From Lewinellaceae bacterium (lineage in GTDB: Bacteria; Bacteroidota; Bacteroidia; Chitinophagales; Saprospiraceae): 64,000 nt of DNA. Positions within the stretch are counted from its first letter, which is position 1; each line of letters starts with the position of its first letter. The stretch lies in assembly GCA_020636195.1 (NCBI GenBank), contig JACJYH010000004.1, positions 124,001-188,000 on the forward strand, written 5' to 3'. Made by a program: the position numbers and the translations under genes. The notes beneath the pieces were generated by a model. The model was not told the origin of the DNA. It saw only the letters and a list, made by a program, of their open reading frames with translations, and did not search any database. Positions 63,381-64,000 of the stretch are shown here, one piece after another.

Positions 63381-64000
63381 AAAAGGTATTAATTATCACC
63401 TATTATTGGCCACCATCGGGTGGCGGCGGCGTTCAGCGATGGTTAAAAATGCAAAAGTATCTTGCTGATTTTGGATGGGAGCCAATCATATTTACACCAT
63501 CAAATCCTGAAATTGGAGCAGAAGATCATGCATTGACATCTGATATTCGATCAGAGACAAAGGTGATAAAAGTGCCAATTTGGGAACCATATACTTGGTA
63601 TAAAAAATTTACAGGTAAAGATCAGGATACCAAAGTGTATAATGGTTTCATGAATGAAGGGCACAAAAAAGAGAGTGTTACCCAAAAGATGTCAAAGTTC
63701 ATCAGAGGAAATTTTTTTATTCCGGATGCGCGAAGATTTTGGATCAAACCAGCAAGCAAATATCTGATACAATTTTTGAAAAAAGAGAAAATTGATGCGA
63801 TCATCTCAACTGGTCCACCACACTCAATGCACATGATTGCAATGAAGGTTGCTGCTCACTATAAAATTCCTTGGATAGCAGACTTCAGAGATCCATGGAC
63901 GAGAATAGACATTTATGATAAACTCAGACTTACGCCAATAGCAGATTGGTACCACCACTATTTAGAGAAAAAGGTTCTTTCAAATGCTGACCATGTAGTT
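63377..64000 (+). CDS. glycosyltransferase (GT4-like), 5' part only
   Basis: The reading frame starts with TTG overlapping the methyltransferase stop (TTGA) and stays open to the window edge. The N-terminus reads KKVLIITYYWPPSGGGGVQRW, in fragments typical of the GT-B donor loop of family 4 transferases. IISTGPPHSMHMIAMKVA and PWIADFRDPWT are also characteristic. The product probably adds a sugar to a surface glycan. The gene is truncated by the window at about 208 codons. Confidence 0.85.
   Translation, partial: MKKVLIITYYWPPSGGGGVQRWLKMQKYLADFGWEPIIFTPSNPEIGAEDHALTSDIRSETKVIKVPIWEPYTWYKKFTGKDQDTKVYNGFMNEGHKKESVTQKMSKFIRGNFFIPDARRFWIKPASKYLIQFLKKEKIDAIISTGPPHSMHMIAMKVAAHYKIPWIADFRDPWTRIDIYDKLRLTPIADWYHHYLEKKVLSNADHVV

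Overview
The window is one AT-rich stretch of a Bacteroidota chromosome, with Saprospirales- or Cytophagales-like character. Evidence for this: a SusC/SusD pair, several large secreted proteins with type IX secretion (T9SS) C-terminal sorting domains of both type A and the gliding-motility type B, SprB-like repeats, many lipoproteins, and Bacteroidota promoters (a TAnnTTTG -7 box, sometimes with TTTG about 19-20 nt upstream). The genus cannot be named from the sequence alone.

Layout. (1) 1-5.7 kb, + strand: a VanX/DdpX-type dipeptidase lipoprotein, dapF, a secreted subtilisin with a T9SS tail, and a cobalamin-binding-type radical SAM protein. A hairpin-forming, MITE-like repeat of about 160 bp follows dapF. 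(2) 5.7-16.6 kb, - strand: a polysaccharide utilisation locus (SusC, SusD, LamG surface lipoprotein, two tandem GH144-type glucanases, GH3 beta-glucosidase). The enzyme set points to beta-1,2-glucan (sophoran). (3) 16.8-19.9 kb: a 1029-aa secreted protein built of five cysteine-rich two-part modules. (4) 20-34.6 kb, + strand: mostly housekeeping genes, namely a BASS transporter, a serpin, the threonine-to-glycine pair tdh-kbl, a pseudouridine synthase, an esterase, an M17 aminopeptidase, HU, a rhodanese, a YeiH-type transporter, a TlpA-like thiol oxidoreductase and glycerate kinase. (5) 34.6-47.2 kb, - strand: pdeM, giant T9SS cargo proteins (SprB-repeat, CHU_C-type and FG-GAP), riboflavin synthase, biotin carboxylase and threonine aldolase. 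(6) 47.4-58.6 kb, - strand: a complete type I-B CRISPR-Cas locus. (7) 59.1-64 kb: tRNA-Arg, ung, DUF423, DUF4407, a TPR-SH3 protein, a methyltransferase and the start of a glycosyltransferase.

The CRISPR-Cas locus is the most interesting part. All genes and the array read leftward, in the order cas6, pRiA4b ORF-3-like gene, cas8b (cst1), cas7 (cst2), cas5, cas3, cas4, REP-associated (Y1/HUH) transposase-like gene, cas1, cas2, leader, array. Two genes are not canonical. The RAYT-like gene lies between cas4 and cas1 and is framed on both sides by near-identical 15-bp hairpins with 3-nt loops, so it looks like a single-strand transposon (REPtron) set inside the adaptation module. The pRiA4b ORF-3-like gene overlaps cas6 by 4 nt, so it is translationally coupled to the processing nuclease. 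The array has 14 repeats. Two successive point changes along the repeats record its growth from the right-hand leader. Its old end carries a 196-bp tandem duplication of a structured 87-nt segment.
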